Positions 37,721 through 48,020 are shown, counted from the stretch's first letter. The stretch: DNA of 64,000 nt from Pseudidiomarina salinarum (GCF_000753715.1 NZ_JPER01000001.1:124001-188000); one strand, 5' to 3'. Program-made: numbers and translations. Notes: generated from the sequence alone by a model not told the origin.

Positions 37721-38769
37721 CAGCGACGTTTACGCTCCCGTATTTTTACCGGTGGTTTATTCACTGCGCGGTACACCGCAAAACGATTGTCTTCGGCGAC
37801 CTTATCGCAATGCCCGAATGACTCAACAATAAGCTCGGGCCACGGCAGAAAGCGGTTCGCCACCAGCCAGAGTTCCCCGGTTTGCTGCAGGTGCTGACGG
37901 GCTTCGCGTAAAAACTGCTGACCGATTTTATAGTCCGTTGCCAGGCCGGTATGAAACGGCGGGTGGCTGACCATATACTTATATTTTTTCAGAGTCGGAC
38001 TCAGGCCGTCATGGGCCAGTAAGGTGCCGGTCAGGTCGTTGGCGGCCAGGGTCTTGCGGCAGGCTGCCAGTGCCATCGCGCTCACGTCCAGATAGGTCAC
38101 TTCCAGCGCCGGTGCCGCGCGGTTGATCCAGGCCCCCAGCACGCCGTGGCCACAGGCAAAATCCAGGACATTGCCATGGGACCAGCGCGGCAGATGCTTG
38201 AGCAGCATCTCGCTGCCTTTATCAATACTGGGAAAGGCGAACACGCCGGGCAAACTAAATAACTGCAGCGGCGGATGGCCGGGTTGTTCAAGCTCGCACT
38301 GATGCAGGTAACTGTCGGCACTGAACTGGTCGCTGGGCTCGCGCAGTTCACTGCACAGCAACAGTGAGTGATTACCGCTGGTAACCCGTTGCACCGGCGC
38401 GTAGGCCTCCGGCATGATCTTATGGATGCTCTTAATACCGCTGCGGTTATCGCCAACCAGCCAGACCGGCGCGTTGGCCGGTAAAATACTGGCCAGCGCC
38501 CGCAGCAGATAATCCGTCAGTTGCTTTTCTTTTGGCAACCACAGCAGCGCGCCTTCAGCGTCAGTAGCCGGCGGGGTTTCGCCAAAATGGCTGGGCTGTT
38601 CTGACTGCTGCTGCCAGCGCTGATGGTAGCCGGCATGCAGGTTCCAGGTGCCGGCCACCTGGAGCTCCGCGGCCACCTCAGGATCGGGCGCATTGACCAG
38701 CAACAGCGGTTGCTGGAAACGTTCACTATGGCGCAGAATCAACTGCGAGGGGGACTGTAAATGTTTCAT
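37720..38769 (-). CDS. rsmC: 16S rRNA (guanine1207-N2)-methyltransferase RsmC
   Basis: SAM-dependent enzyme that methylates G1207 of 16S rRNA in the 30S subunit. 349 residues with the duplicated layout of RsmC: a degenerate N-terminal methyltransferase fold (to about 170) and an active C-terminal one. The SAM loop is VLDFACGHGVLGAW, and ELWLVANRFLPW with the terminal FAVYRAV are RsmC-specific. The catalytic NPPF motif reads HPPFHTG (His269), an unusual change; the codon is CAC. The gene starts immediately after the aspartoacylase-like stop and overlaps the kinase start by one base. Confidence 0.88.
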   Translation of the reverse strand: MKHLQSPSQLILRHSERFQQPLLLVNAPDPEVAAELQVAGTWNLHAGYHQRWQQQSEQPSHFGETPPATDAEGALLWLPKEKQLTDYLLRALASILPANAPVWLVGDNRSGIKSIHKIMPEAYAPVQRVTSGNHSLLLCSELREPSDQFSADSYLHQCELEQPGHPPLQLFSLPGVFAFPSIDKGSEMLLKHLPRWSHGNVLDFACGHGVLGAWINRAAPALEVTYLDVSAMALAACRKTLAANDLTGTLLAHDGLSPTLKKYKYMVSHPPFHTGLATDYKIGQQFLREARQHLQQTGELWLVANRFLPWPELIVESFGHCDKVAEDNRFAVYRAVNKPPVKIRERKRR

Positions 38770-39819
38770 TTAAATGGGTTTACGCTCGTAATATTCGCTG
38801 AATAAGTCGACGTTTTCAGACGCCTCCTCAATGCCTTCGCCATCAAACTGAGCCACATTAAACAGGGCTTCACCTTCGTTGGCGACGGGAATTTTGCTGA
38901 TGCCGATAATAATACCATGATACGGGCTTTTGATCGGATGCAGCTCTTCGCCCTGCGGATTGACCGTCTGGGCAATAACCTGGCCTTTATTGATACTCTG
39001 GCCTAATTCTACTTTCGGAATAACCAGTCCGTCATACTCATTACGGATCCAGCCACTGCGCAGGGCAACCACGGATTTCAGATTGCGCCGGGTGCGGCGA
39101 CCTTTGAGCATTTTCAGTGATTTCATCACATTCTGCACGCCAATAACACCCGACTTAATGGCCGCATAATTAAACCGCAGTGCTTCGCCGGCTTCATAAA
39201 GAATCAGCGGAATGCCTAAATCCGTTGCCAGCGCCCGCAGCGAGCCATCGCGCTCTTTGGAATGCAGAATCACCGGCGAACCAAAGGCATGGGCCATATC
39301 CAGCGCTTCGGGGCTGTCGGTGTCGACGCGGATCTGTGGCAGATTCTCGCGGTGAATCGCACCGGTATGCAAATCAATAATGTGGGTTGCGCTTTGCACC
39401 AGCGTCTCGTTGAACAAAAACGCTAGCCGGCCACCTAAGGTGCCGCGCTCCGAGCCGGGGAATGAGCGGTTCAGATCGCGCCGGTCAGGCAGGTAGCGCG
39501 ACTGCTGAATGAAGCCGAACACGTTCACCACCGGTACAATAATCACCGTGCCACTGAGTTCCAGCGGGTCAATCAGGCCCATCAGCCGGCGACAGATTTC
39601 GATACCGTTCAGCTCATCGCCGTGGATGGCAGCACACACCAGCAGGGTCGGCCCGGGCTTGACCCCGTGAAACACCTCAGCATGCAGATCCATCGGCGTG
39701 TCGTTATACAAACGGGCTGCCGGCACCTTAATGCTATGGCGCGAACCGGGCGCGATTTTCTGCCCGGCAAGATTAAACGAAGGACGTTTTTTAGTGGGTT
39801 TAGTTGGTTTATTCGTCAC
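38770..39819 (-). CDS. Succinylglutamate desuccinylase/aspartoacylase family zinc hydrolase
   Basis: A 349-residue M14-like zinc hydrolase of the AstE/aspartoacylase family. The metal site is visible in AAIHGDELNGIE (H and E ligands) and HIIDLHTGAIHRENLP (third ligand). The C-terminal domain (GEELHPIKSPYHGIIIGISKI) is beta-rich and lipoyl-like. It starts two bases after rimK and ends directly before rsmC. RimK adds glutamate residues, and members of this family cut acyl- or peptide-like bonds at Glu/Asp, so a link to removal or turnover of poly-glutamate tails is tempting, but that is inference. Confidence 0.88.
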   Translation of the reverse strand: MTNKPTKPTKKRPSFNLAGQKIAPGSRHSIKVPAARLYNDTPMDLHAEVFHGVKPGPTLLVCAAIHGDELNGIEICRRLMGLIDPLELSGTVIIVPVVNVFGFIQQSRYLPDRRDLNRSFPGSERGTLGGRLAFLFNETLVQSATHIIDLHTGAIHRENLPQIRVDTDSPEALDMAHAFGSPVILHSKERDGSLRALATDLGIPLILYEAGEALRFNYAAIKSGVIGVQNVMKSLKMLKGRRTRRNLKSVVALRSGWIRNEYDGLVIPKVELGQSINKGQVIAQTVNPQGEELHPIKSPYHGIIIGISKIPVANEGEALFNVAQFDGEGIEEASENVDLFSEYYERKPI

Positions 39820-39821
39820 TG

Positions 39822-40730
39822 TTAACCTTTGCCACCTTTAGTGCGCGTACGATGCAGTTTCGCGTTTTTTTCGATAAAAGAAATGATCTGTGAGGCAACA
39901 TCACGGTCCGTGGCATTTTCAATACCTTCCAGGCCCGGCGAGGAGTTCACTTCCATCACCAGCGGGCCGTGGTTAGAGCGCAGTAAATCCACACCCGCTA
40001 CGTTCAGGCCCATGGTTTTAGCGGCCTTTACCGCAGTGGCGCGTTCGGCCGGGGTCAGTTTGACCAGGCTGGCTGAGCCGCCACGGTGCAGGTTGGAGCG
40101 AAACTCGCCGGCTTTGGCCTGGCGCTTCATGGCGGCAATGACTTTATCGCCAATCACGAAGCAGCGGATATCAGCACCACCGGCTTCTTTAATATATTCC
40201 TGCACCATGATGTGCGATTTCAGCCCCATAAAGGCTTCGATAACGCTTTCGGCGGCCTGACGGGTTTCTGCCAGTACCACGCCGATGCCCTGGGTGCCTT
40301 CCAGCAGTTTAATCACTAACGGAGCACCGCCAACCATGTCCATCAGATCCGGAATGTCCTGCGGCTGGCTGGCAAAGCCAGTGGTGGGCAGGCCAATACC
40401 TTTACGGCTGAGCAACTGCAGTGAGCGCAATTTGTCACGGCTACGCGAAATCGCGACCGACTCATTGAGCGGGTAGGTGCCAATCATCTCAAACTGGCGC
40501 AGTACCGCGGTACCGAAGAAGGTAATTGAAGCACCGATGCGCGGAATAATCGCATCGTACTGTGGCAGGCCCTTACCTTTCATATGGATCGAGGATTCGC
40601 GGGCGTTGATGTTCATGTAACAGCGCAGCGGATCCAGCACGTCCACTTCATGGCCCCGGTCTTCGGCCGCTTCAATGAGACGGCGGGTCGAATAAAGCCT
40701 GGCATTACGCGACAAAATTGCAATTTTCAT
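39822..40730 (-). CDS. rimK: RimK, ATP-dependent glutamate ligase for ribosomal protein S6
   Basis: ATP-grasp ligase that adds glutamate residues to the C-terminus of ribosomal protein S6 and thereby alters the ribosome and proteome. 302 residues, matching E. coli RimK (300). Visible parts: the N-terminal [20 protein letters not shown], the ATP-grasp segments [19 protein letters not shown] and [19 protein letters not shown], and the metal-binding end [20 protein letters not shown]. It overlaps the rimB-like gene by four bases. In Pseudomonas the RimABK system ties RimK activity to c-di-GMP; an HD-GYP gene is in the window but not nearby. Confidence 0.96.
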   Translation of the reverse strand: MKIAILSRNARLYSTRRLIEAAEDRGHEVDVLDPLRCYMNINARESSIHMKGKGLPQYDAIIPRIGASITFFGTAVLRQFEMIGTYPLNESVAISRSRDKLRSLQLLSRKGIGLPTTGFASQPQDIPDLMDMVGGAPLVIKLLEGTQGIGVVLAETRQAAESVIEAFMGLKSHIMVQEYIKEAGGADIRCFVIGDKVIAAMKRQAKAGEFRSNLHRGGSASLVKLTPAERATAVKAAKTMGLNVAGVDLLRSNHGPLVMEVNSSPGLEGIENATDRDVASQIISFIEKNAKLHRTRTKGGKG

Positions 40731-41158
40731 GAAGGTGCTCCGGGTTTGCCGATTAAATAGGATGCATCAGGATCAACCAAAAAGTGGCCACGCATGGCCT
40801 GGCGTCCTAATAACATGCGAAATTTCATGGTATCTCTGTTGGTCAGAGTCAGTTCTATCGGCTGGCTGAAGGTACCGAGCCGCAAGGTACTTTTAATCAC
40901 GTAGCGCAGTTCGGTATGGCCGCCGGAATCCGTGACCGGCCGCTGATCATGAATGCGGGCCTCACAAATCTGTTCGCGATCGCTGTCCTGCTCCGGGTGT
41001 AACCAGATGCGCAGCCAGTCTTCACCATCTTTATCAAATGGTTCCAGCCGGAATGCGTGCAGGCAGGAGGTGCGTGCGCCAGTATCAACTTTCATTTTAA
41101 GGGCAGGAATGCCCAGATCGGGGAGAGCTCCCCATTCGCGCCAACCTAGTGTTTGCAT
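40727..41158 (-). CDS. rimB: RimB-type retropepsin-like protease (COG4067)
   Basis: Small aspartic-protease-fold protein, 143 residues, of the family often labelled ATP-dependent zinc protease. The active-site loop is [15 protein letters not shown], with the D-T-G-A retropepsin signature near residue 26. Family knowledge from Pseudomonas: RimB works on S6 modified by RimK and affects RimK activity. First gene of the minus-strand run rimB-rimK-hydrolase-rsmC-kinase. The ATG at 41158 is fixed by an in-frame stop four codons upstream, but its AAAAGGA element is 13 bases away, so initiation may be weak. Confidence 0.85.
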   Translation of the reverse strand: MQTLGWREWGALPDLGIPALKMKVDTGARTSCLHAFRLEPFDKDGEDWLRIWLHPEQDSDREQICEARIHDQRPVTDSGGHTELRYVIKSTLRLGTFSQPIELTLTNRDTMKFRMLLGRQAMRGHFLVDPDASYLIGKPGAPS

Positions 41159-41213
41159 GCGCTGATTTTAATCCTTTTGCTGTCCGACTGTCGATCAATC
41201 AATAGTAGCACGT

Positions 41214-41906
41214 TTACAAATGTTCGTTACGACTGGCCTGTAGTTGACGCAGCCACTGAATAAACTCGTCCAGCGGGCGGTCAAGGGCGCTCTCAGGCAC
41301 ATACAGCTCGTACCCCAGCAGCTCGCGCAACTGCCGACAGCGAATGGCAAACAAAGCCTGCACACCGGTGTAACGGGTACCGCTGGGGGCGATAAAAGCA
41401 TCAGGAATATCAAAGTAGGGGCTGTAGTCTTGAATGTCGGGTCGCTCATGACGCAGCGCTGTGGTCAGCAGATGGCGCTGCTCGCTGATGAGGTGCGTCG
41501 ACAGCCGCGGCGAGATGCTCTTGAGTATGGGTTCGATATCACGCAGACAAAATCCCACATAGGGCAGTTCGATGGCATCCAGACCTTTGTGGGTGCGCGG
41601 ACAGTCCACCCGCACCACATTATCCCAGTCCAGCTGCCAGGTGCCACGATGATGCAGGTATTCGATTTGCCCGGGGGTGATATTAAGGCTGATCTCAGGT
41701 TCAAATACCTTGGCCCAGCCGAGAAAAATCAGTGCGGCGCTGATTATCCACAGCAACGCCCAGGCGGGGGTTGGCAGGGGCGCGTCAATCAGCCATAAGA
41801 ACATGCTGATCGCAAAAATAAACAAGCCCAGCAGGGCAAAACCGACGCCGTGTTTGCGGGCGGCGGGGCTGATCGCATGCATGACTTTAGGCAAGGGTGC
41901 TGTCAT
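41214..41906 (-). CDS. DUF2982 membrane protein
   Basis: A 230-residue protein of the uncharacterised family DUF2982, which I know from Alteromonadales and Vibrionales. Two membrane helices lie at about residues 20-65, and the rest is a cytoplasmic domain that begins like a PH-type beta domain ([20 protein letters not shown]). Its ATG overlaps the mutH stop by four bases, so it is co-translated with MutH. No role is known; no catalytic motif is visible. Confidence 0.8.
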   Translation of the reverse strand: MTAPLPKVMHAISPAARKHGVGFALLGLFIFAISMFLWLIDAPLPTPAWALLWIISAALIFLGWAKVFEPEISLNITPGQIEYLHHRGTWQLDWDNVVRVDCPRTHKGLDAIELPYVGFCLRDIEPILKSISPRLSTHLISEQRHLLTTALRHERPDIQDYSPYFDIPDAFIAPSGTRYTGVQALFAIRCRQLRELLGYELYVPESALDRPLDEFIQWLRQLQASRNEHL

Positions 41907-42604
41907 CCGGCCTCCTTGGTAGTTGCCTTGGGGCTAGTGGCTTGCGGCTCCATCTGAAAGGTCTCACAGATAATCTGCCAGGTAAAACCTGTCTTCAGGT
42001 AGAAGCCCCGTGGCAGGGTTTTGATCAGTTGCCCCTGTTCGCCAATCGCGTCGGTAGTGACCCGGCCGTTGGCGGCTTTGGGGCGCAGTTGCAGTACGTC
42101 ACCCTGATGGGCGGTGATCTGTTCCACCTGGCCCAGGGCAATGCGATCCATATGTTCCTGCCAGTCGCGCTGCAGCTGCGACTCCTGTTGCTCACTGGGT
42201 TGCCAGAAAAAGGCGGTGCCCACGGTGCGTTCGGCCAGCGGGATCTCACGGCGGCCGTCAATGGGGATCCACAGCACGCATTGCAGTTTGTTACGTACGT
42301 TACTGGTTTCCCAGCTCAGATCATCCACATGGGTCAGCGGTGCGGTGCAGACAAAGGTGGTTTCCAGCGGCCGGCCGCGCGCATCCAGCGGGATAGTTTT
42401 GAGCTCGACGCCCAGATCAGGGAAATCCTGCAGCGCCTGCGAGCCCGCCGCCGCGCCCAGCGCCCCTTCCAGCAACTGGCCCACCCAGCCTTTATGCCGG
42501 CGCAGATCCGCCGGTACCTTAATTCCCTGGTCTGCCGCCAGCTCAGCAAAGCTCCGGCCTGCCAGCGCACTGGCCCGGTGGAACAAGGTTTGCAACTTTG
42601 TCAT
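41903..42604 (-). CDS. mutH: DNA mismatch repair endonuclease MutH
   Basis: Nicks the unmethylated strand at hemimethylated GATC sites after activation by MutL in methyl-directed mismatch repair. 233 residues, as in E. coli (229). The catalytic D-(X)n-E-X-K lies in [14 protein letters not shown], and [25 protein letters not shown] is the family N-terminal region. The start has AAGGAG twelve bases upstream, a long spacing. Divergent from rppH. Its presence implies Dam methylation in this organism. Confidence 0.97.
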   Translation of the reverse strand: MTKLQTLFHRASALAGRSFAELAADQGIKVPADLRRHKGWVGQLLEGALGAAAGSQALQDFPDLGVELKTIPLDARGRPLETTFVCTAPLTHVDDLSWETSNVRNKLQCVLWIPIDGRREIPLAERTVGTAFFWQPSEQQESQLQRDWQEHMDRIALGQVEQITAHQGDVLQLRPKAANGRVTTDAIGEQGQLIKTLPRGFYLKTGFTWQIICETFQMEPQATSPKATTKEAG

Positions 42605-42636
42605 ATAAATGAATAACTCCTTTCATTAGTAGCCTG

Positions 42637-42665
42637 ATTATGGAAAAATCCCAGACAGAAGTCGA
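42637..42665 (-). promoter_or_regulatory. Putative promoter of mutH-DUF2982
   Basis: On the minus strand TCGACT (42665-42660), a 17-base spacer and CATAAT (42642-42637), 32 bases before the mutH ATG. Fair match, good spacing. Confidence 0.4.
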
Positions 42666-42683
42666 ATTTAAGAGGATGCCCGC

Positions 42684-43217
42684 GTGATAGACGCAGAAGG
42701 ATTCCGGGCCAATGTCGGGATCATCATCTGTAACGATCAGGGACAAGTGTTTTGGGCGCGTCGATTTGGGCAACATAGCTGGCAGTTTCCCCAAGGTGGC
42801 ATTGATGATGGCGAAACCGCCGAACAAGCCATGTACCGGGAACTCTATGAAGAAGTCGGGCTGAAGCCCGAGCAAGTTGAGATAGTCTATACCAGTCGCA
42901 ACTGGTTTCGCTATCGCTTGCCAAAACGGTTAGTTCGACGCGAACAACGACCGACCTGTATTGGTCAGAAACAAAAGTGGTTTTTGCTGCGACTTGCCTG
43001 CAACGAACAGGACGTTAACGTGCTGTGTTCAGGCCACCCGGAATTTGATGACTGGCGTTGGGTCAGTTACTGGTATCCGGTGCGACAAGTCGTGTCGTTT
43101 AAACGGGATGTGTACCGGCGCGTGATGAAAGAATTCGCGCCTGTGGTGATGCCGGCTTTGAGCCAGCAGCCGCCTAAGCATCCGAAGCGGCAGCGACCCC
43201 CACGTCGGAAACGCTAA
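42684..43217 (+). CDS. rppH: RNA pyrophosphohydrolase RppH
   Basis: Nudix hydrolase that removes pyrophosphate from 5'-triphosphorylated mRNA and starts its decay. 177 residues; starts with GTG (GAGG nine bases before), giving [17 protein letters not shown] as in the family. The Nudix box is [22 protein letters not shown], complete with the metal-binding [26 protein letters not shown] is RppH-specific. ptsP follows after one base: the rppH-ptsP pair is conserved in gammaproteobacteria. Confidence 0.97.
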   Translation: MIDAEGFRANVGIIICNDQGQVFWARRFGQHSWQFPQGGIDDGETAEQAMYRELYEEVGLKPEQVEIVYTSRNWFRYRLPKRLVRREQRPTCIGQKQKWFLLRLACNEQDVNVLCSGHPEFDDWRWVSYWYPVRQVVSFKRDVYRRVMKEFAPVVMPALSQQPPKHPKRQRPPRRKR

Positions 43218-43218
43218 T

Positions 43219-45492
43219 ATGCTGCGAGTACTGCAACGCATTGTCGAAGCTGTGAATCAGGCGCCGGACTTTGAGCTGGCGCTGAAAACCATGGTGCGTC
43301 AGGTAAAAGAAGCGCTGCATACCGATTCCTGTACCGTTTATCTCGCAGATCATGACCAGAAGCAGTTTGCGCTGGCAGCCACTGACGGTCTGGAAGTGAC
43401 TTCCGACCAACCCATTCACGTGCCGTTCGGCGAAGGCGTGATCAGCCTGGCTGCGCGCCGTGAAGAACCCCTGAATTTAGCCAATGCTTATGAACACCCC
43501 AGTTTTCTGAAACTGCCCCAGGTAGACGAAGAGCGCTACTGCGCCATGCTGGCCGCGCCGGTGATCCACCAGCGGCGGGTGCTGGGGGTACTGGCGGTGC
43601 AGCAAGAGAGCGCCCGCGCCTTTACCCGCGATGAAGAAGCCTTTGTGGTCACCCTGGCGGCGCAGCTGGCGGTGGTCATTGCCCATGCTGAAGCCAAGGG
43701 CTTATTACGTACTGCCAATCAATCCGCCTGGCTGCATACCGTAAAAGGCCTGCCGGCAGCGCCCGGGGTCAGTATCGGTGAGGCCTATGTGGTCAAGCCA
43801 CCGGCGCGGCTCAGCAGCGTCACCCCCAAGCGTACCGATAAACCCGAATTTGAAATCCGCCGTTTTCGCAGTGCCGTCGCCCACACCCGGCAGGAACTGA
43901 ACGAACTGAGCGAGCGCATGCAGGGGCAGGTGGCACAGGAAACCCTGGCGATTTTTGATGTCTATCACGCCATGCTCGATTCCACCAACCTGGGGCAGGA
44001 AGTCGAACAGAGCATTAACCAGGGCTGGCGTGCCCAGACCGCGCTGAAGCAGGTGGTTGAGAACCTGGTTAATCAGTTTGAGAACCTTGATGACGAATAT
44101 ATCCGCGAACGCGCCAGTGATGTGCGCGATCTCGGCCAGCGCATTTTATCCTATCTGCAGGAACGTGACCGGCGCCATCACAGCACCCCGGAGCAGTGCA
44201 TTCTGGTCGCTGAGGAAGTCACCGCGACCATGCTGGCCGAGCTGCCCCACGCCGATATTATCGGCATGGTTTCGCTGCGCGGCTCAGGCAACTCCCACGC
44301 CGCCATTATGGCGCGCAGCATGGGTATTCCCGCGGTACTGGGTGCCACTGACATTGATCTGAACGACATTGCCGGTCAGACCCTTATCGTTGACGGCTAC
44401 AACGGCGATGTGTTTGTCAATCCGCCGCTGCAGGTCGAAAACGAATACCGGCAACTGGCCGAAGAAGAACTCGAACTACGCGAAAAAGTGATGGGTGCCC
44501 GCGGGCTGCCGGTTGAAACCACCGATGGCGTGAAAGTCGACCTGCAGCTGAATGTGGGCCTGAATACCGAGCGCGACTGGCTGAAAGAACTGGACGTAAA
44601 AGGGGTGGGCCTGTACCGCACCGAATTCACCTTTATGGCCCGCGACCGGCTGCCGACCGAAGATGAGCAGGTCGAACTTTACGGTCAGATCCTCGAGCAG
44701 TTCGCGGCTGGTCCGGTGGTGATGCGCACCCTGGATGTGGGCGGCGACAAACCGCTGCCGTATCTGCCGATTGTGGAAGATAACCCGTTTCTGGGCTGGC
44801 GCGGCATCCGTATGACGCTGGATCATCCGGAGATCTTTCTGGTACAGATCCGCGCCATGCTGCGTGCCTCGGTGGGGCGTAACAACCTGCAGATCCTGCT
44901 GCCGATGATCACCACCGCCGAAGAAGTTGATGAATCAGCGCGCATGGTGCGCCAGGCCTACCACGAGGTGGCCGAAGAGTTTAACTCCGATGGCGAGCAA
45001 CGCCTGCAGGAGCCGAAGATCGGCGTCATGATTGAAGTGCCGGCGATGATTTACCAGCTGCACTCGGTGGCCGACAAGGTTGATTTTTTCTCGGTTGGCA
45101 CCAATGATTTAACTCAGTATATGCTGGCGGTGGATCGCAACAATCAGCGGGTTGCCGGGTTATATGATGCCTATCATCCGGCAGTGTTGCATGCGCTGCA
45201 GCAAATAGCTGATCGCTGCCGTGAACTCAATAAGCCGGTTTCGATTTGTGGCGAACTGGCCGGTGAACCCGGCGGCGCGCTCTTGCTCATCGCGATGGGC
45301 TATCGCACCCTGAGCATGAACAGTTACAATATCGATCGCATCCGCTGGATCATTCGCCACAGCAAGGCCGCGGATCTTGACGGACTGCTACAGAAAGCGC
45401 TGGTAGCCCGCTCGCCGCAGCAAGTGCGCCAGGCGGTCACTATGTTACTGGAACAAACCGGGCTGGGCGGCTTTGTCCGCGCCGGCGGCTGA
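43219..45492 (+). CDS. ptsP: PtsP, enzyme I of the nitrogen phosphotransferase system
   Basis: Autophosphorylates from phosphoenolpyruvate and passes phosphate to NPr (PtsO), part of the PTS-Ntr regulatory chain. 757 residues. An N-terminal GAF domain (1-160, RIVEAVNQAPDFELALKTMV) senses glutamine/2-oxoglutarate in relatives. Then the enzyme I domains: active-site His in LRGSGNSHAAIMARSMGIP, and the PEP-binding barrel with GVGLYRTEFTFM, GWRGIRMTL, FSVGTNDLTQY and SICGELAGEP. Co-directional with rppH; the rest of PTS-Ntr is not here. Confidence 0.97.
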   Translation: MLRVLQRIVEAVNQAPDFELALKTMVRQVKEALHTDSCTVYLADHDQKQFALAATDGLEVTSDQPIHVPFGEGVISLAARREEPLNLANAYEHPSFLKLPQVDEERYCAMLAAPVIHQRRVLGVLAVQQESARAFTRDEEAFVVTLAAQLAVVIAHAEAKGLLRTANQSAWLHTVKGLPAAPGVSIGEAYVVKPPARLSSVTPKRTDKPEFEIRRFRSAVAHTRQELNELSERMQGQVAQETLAIFDVYHAMLDSTNLGQEVEQSINQGWRAQTALKQVVENLVNQFENLDDEYIRERASDVRDLGQRILSYLQERDRRHHSTPEQCILVAEEVTATMLAELPHADIIGMVSLRGSGNSHAAIMARSMGIPAVLGATDIDLNDIAGQTLIVDGYNGDVFVNPPLQVENEYRQLAEEELELREKVMGARGLPVETTDGVKVDLQLNVGLNTERDWLKELDVKGVGLYRTEFTFMARDRLPTEDEQVELYGQILEQFAAGPVVMRTLDVGGDKPLPYLPIVEDNPFLGWRGIRMTLDHPEIFLVQIRAMLRASVGRNNLQILLPMITTAEEVDESARMVRQAYHEVAEEFNSDGEQRLQEPKIGVMIEVPAMIYQLHSVADKVDFFSVGTNDLTQYMLAVDRNNQRVAGLYDAYHPAVLHALQQIADRCRELNKPVSICGELAGEPGGALLLIAMGYRTLSMNSYNIDRIRWIIRHSKAADLDGLLQKALVARSPQQVRQAVTMLLEQTGLGGFVRAGG

Positions 45493-45519
45493 TAGCAAAA
45501 AACAGCAAAAGGAGAACGA

Positions 45520-46311
45520 GTGCTCATCACAGGCTGGTTATGGTGTTTGGCCGGGGGTATGGTTGCCGGATTGCTGGCGGGCATGCTTGGGATTGGCGGC
45601 GGACTGGTCATCGTACCGCTGCTGATTTATCTGCTGCCGATACTGGGCGTAGAGCAGGAACTGGTGATGCAGATGGCGATCGCGACCAGCCTGGCAACCA
45701 TAGTGATGACCACCTTAAGTTCGGCCCGTTCGCACCTCAAGCACGGTCAGATCAGCTGGTTCTGGGTACGACGTCTGATCCCCGGCCTGATGGTAGGCGC
45801 GGTGCTCGGTGCCTGGCTGGCCACCTTGCTGAAACCTGAATGGCTGCAGCGGATTTTCGCCGGGGTATTAATGATTCTGGCGGTGCGTATGCTGATCCCG
45901 CAACGCACCGGCGAGCCGCTGACCGATGTGTCCAAGCGGCTGATGGCGTTAATCAGCGCCTGCATGGGAACGCTGGCGGCGCTGGTGGGCATCGGCGGTG
46001 GTTCGCTCACGGTGCCCTTGCTGCAGCGGTTGCGGGTACCAATCCGGCAGGCCATCGCCGTGTCATCGGTGGGCAGTTTAAGTATCGGCCTGACCGCGGC
46101 GCTGGCCTTTATTGTGCTGGGGCAGCGGCTGGAAGGCAGCGCCGGGTTGCTCGGCTATGTGCACTTTGAAGCCTGGCTGGCGATTTCAATCGCCTCGGTG
46201 GTCTGCGCGCCATTTGGTGCCACCCTGACGCAAAAAATTCCGGTGAAGCGCCTGCAACTGGGCTTCGCCTTATTTCTGGTATTTATCTCAGTTAATCTGG
46301 TTATAGGATAA
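45520..46311 (+). CDS. TauE/SafE family sulfite/organosulfonate exporter
   Basis: Inner-membrane permease of 263 residues with about eight hydrophobic helices in two repeats; each repeat opens with a glycine-rich motif (AGMLGIGGGLVIVPLLIYLL and LVGIGGGSLTVPLLQRL), the TauE/SafE signature. It starts with GTG at 45520 with AAGGAG in front. The substrate may be sulfite or another small anion, but this cannot be read from sequence. Between ptsP and lgt, a conserved place for this gene in Alteromonadales and relatives; lgt begins three bases after its stop. Confidence 0.88.
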   Translation: MLITGWLWCLAGGMVAGLLAGMLGIGGGLVIVPLLIYLLPILGVEQELVMQMAIATSLATIVMTTLSSARSHLKHGQISWFWVRRLIPGLMVGAVLGAWLATLLKPEWLQRIFAGVLMILAVRMLIPQRTGEPLTDVSKRLMALISACMGTLAALVGIGGGSLTVPLLQRLRVPIRQAIAVSSVGSLSIGLTAALAFIVLGQRLEGSAGLLGYVHFEAWLAISIASVVCAPFGATLTQKIPVKRLQLGFALFLVFISVNLVIG

Positions 46312-46314
46312 CCC

Positions 46315-47166
46315 ATGCAATCCGAGTCGGCGTTTAGCAACTACATGGTTCACCCCAATATTGATCCCATCATTGTCAGCATCGGGCCGCTGGATTTGCG
46401 CTGGTACGGGCTGATGTATCTGCTGGGCTTTCTGTTTGCCTGGTGGTGGGGCAACCGCCAGTGCGATATGACGCACTACAAGCAGGTCGGCTGGACCCGC
46501 CAGCGCTTCAGCGACTTATTGTTCTGGGGCTTTATCGGCGTAATTATCGGTGGTCGCATCGGCTATGTGGTGTTTTACCAGTTTGACTACCTGCTGCAAA
46601 ACCCGCTGTACCTGTTTGATATCACCAGTGGTGGCATGTCGTTCCACGGCGGCCTGCTGGGTGTGATCACCGTGCTGCTAATCTTTGCCCGCAAAATGCA
46701 GATGAGCTTGCTGCAGGTGGGTGACTTCGTCGCGCCACTGGTACCCATCGGGTTGGGGCTGGGCCGTATCGGTAACTTTATCAATGGCGAACTCTGGGGA
46801 CGGGTTACCGATGTACCCTGGGCCATTATCTTCCCAGCCGCCGGGGCCGAGCCCCGGCATCCGTCGCAACTATATCAGGCCGGCCTTGAAGGCCTGCTGC
46901 TGTTTATTATTCTGGCGGTGTACAGCCGCAAGCCGCGGCCAACCGGTGCGATCAGTGGCCTGTTCCTGGCGGGCTACGGGCTGGCGCGCTTTATCGTTGA
47001 ATACTTCCGCGAGCCGGACCGCCATCTCGGCCTGCTGTCGATGGGCTGGTCCATGGGCCAGTGGCTGTCGCTGCCGATGGTGATGATTGGCGCCGCGTTG
47101 ATTATCATGGCTTACCGCGCTAAGCCACCGGCGAAGCCGAAGCCAGCCAGGGGGCGCAAAGCATGA
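46315..47166 (+). CDS. lgt: Prolipoprotein diacylglyceryl transferase
   Basis: Inner-membrane enzyme that attaches diacylglycerol to the lipobox Cys of prolipoproteins; first step of maturation for the many lipoproteins in this window. 283 residues, seven membrane helices. The essential His-Gly-Gly segment [12 protein letters not shown] and the phosphatidylglycerol-binding signature [16 protein letters not shown] are intact. [11 protein letters not shown] near the C-terminus is also typical. Overlaps thyA by four bases, the conserved lgt-thyA order. Confidence 0.98.
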   Translation: MQSESAFSNYMVHPNIDPIIVSIGPLDLRWYGLMYLLGFLFAWWWGNRQCDMTHYKQVGWTRQRFSDLLFWGFIGVIIGGRIGYVVFYQFDYLLQNPLYLFDITSGGMSFHGGLLGVITVLLIFARKMQMSLLQVGDFVAPLVPIGLGLGRIGNFINGELWGRVTDVPWAIIFPAAGAEPRHPSQLYQAGLEGLLLFIILAVYSRKPRPTGAISGLFLAGYGLARFIVEYFREPDRHLGLLSMGWSMGQWLSLPMVMIGAALIIMAYRAKPPAKPKPARGRKA

Positions 47167-48014
47167 ACCAGTATCTGGCCTTATGTCAGCGCATCGTCGA
47201 TGAAGGCGTATGGGTTGAGAACGAACGCACCGGCAAACGCTGCCTGACCGTGATCAATGCGGATCTGGAATACCGCGTCGATAATAATGAGTTTCCGCTG
47301 ATCACCACCCGCAAAAGCTACTGGAAAGCCGCCATTGCTGAGCTTATCGGTTATATCCGTGGCTATGACAATGCCGCGGATTTTCGCGCCATTGGCACGC
47401 CAACCTGGAATGCCAATGCCAACCTGAATGAAGCCTGGCTGAATAACCCTTACCGCAAGGGCGAGGACGATATGGGCCGGGTGTACGGAGTGCAGGGCCG
47501 GGCCTGGGCTAAACCCGAGGGCGGCAGCGTGGATCAGCTACGCAAGGTGGTCGATAACCTGAAGCAGGGCATCGATGATCGCGGCGAGATTATCAGTTTT
47601 TATAACCCCGGTGAGTTTCATATGGGCTGTCTGCGCCCCTGTATGCATACCCACAACTTCTCCTTGCTGGGCGATACCCTGTATCTGACCAGCTTCCAGC
47701 GCTCCTGTGATGTGCCGCTGGGGCTTAACTTCAATCAAATCCAGGTGTTCGTGTTTCTGGCACTGATGGCGCAGATAACCGGCCATAAGCCGGGCATCGC
47801 CTATCACAAGATAGTGAACGCTCACATCTACGAAGACCAGCTGGATTTAATGGTTAACGAGCAACTGCAGCGCGAGCCCTTCCCGTCGCCGCAGCTGGAG
47901 ATCAATCCGGATATCCGCACTCTCGAAGATCTGGAAACCTGGGTGACCATGGATGACTTTAAGGTGCACGGCTATCAGCACCATCCAGCCATTCAGTATC
48001 CGTTTTCGGTGTAG
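47163..48014 (+). CDS. thyA: Thymidylate synthase
   Basis: Makes dTMP from dUMP with methylene-tetrahydrofolate, producing dihydrofolate that FolA recycles. 283 residues, the longer ThyA form seen in Shewanella and Vibrio. The catalytic Cys is in [11 protein letters not shown], the phosphate-binding Arg and nucleotide contacts lie in [16 protein letters not shown], and [15 protein letters not shown] is diagnostic. Translationally coupled to lgt by the four-base overlap. Confidence 0.97.
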   Translation: MNQYLALCQRIVDEGVWVENERTGKRCLTVINADLEYRVDNNEFPLITTRKSYWKAAIAELIGYIRGYDNAADFRAIGTPTWNANANLNEAWLNNPYRKGEDDMGRVYGVQGRAWAKPEGGSVDQLRKVVDNLKQGIDDRGEIISFYNPGEFHMGCLRPCMHTHNFSLLGDTLYLTSFQRSCDVPLGLNFNQIQVFVFLALMAQITGHKPGIAYHKIVNAHIYEDQLDLMVNEQLQREPFPSPQLEINPDIRTLEDLETWVTMDDFKVHGYQHHPAIQYPFSV

Positions 48015-48020
48015 CCGGGT

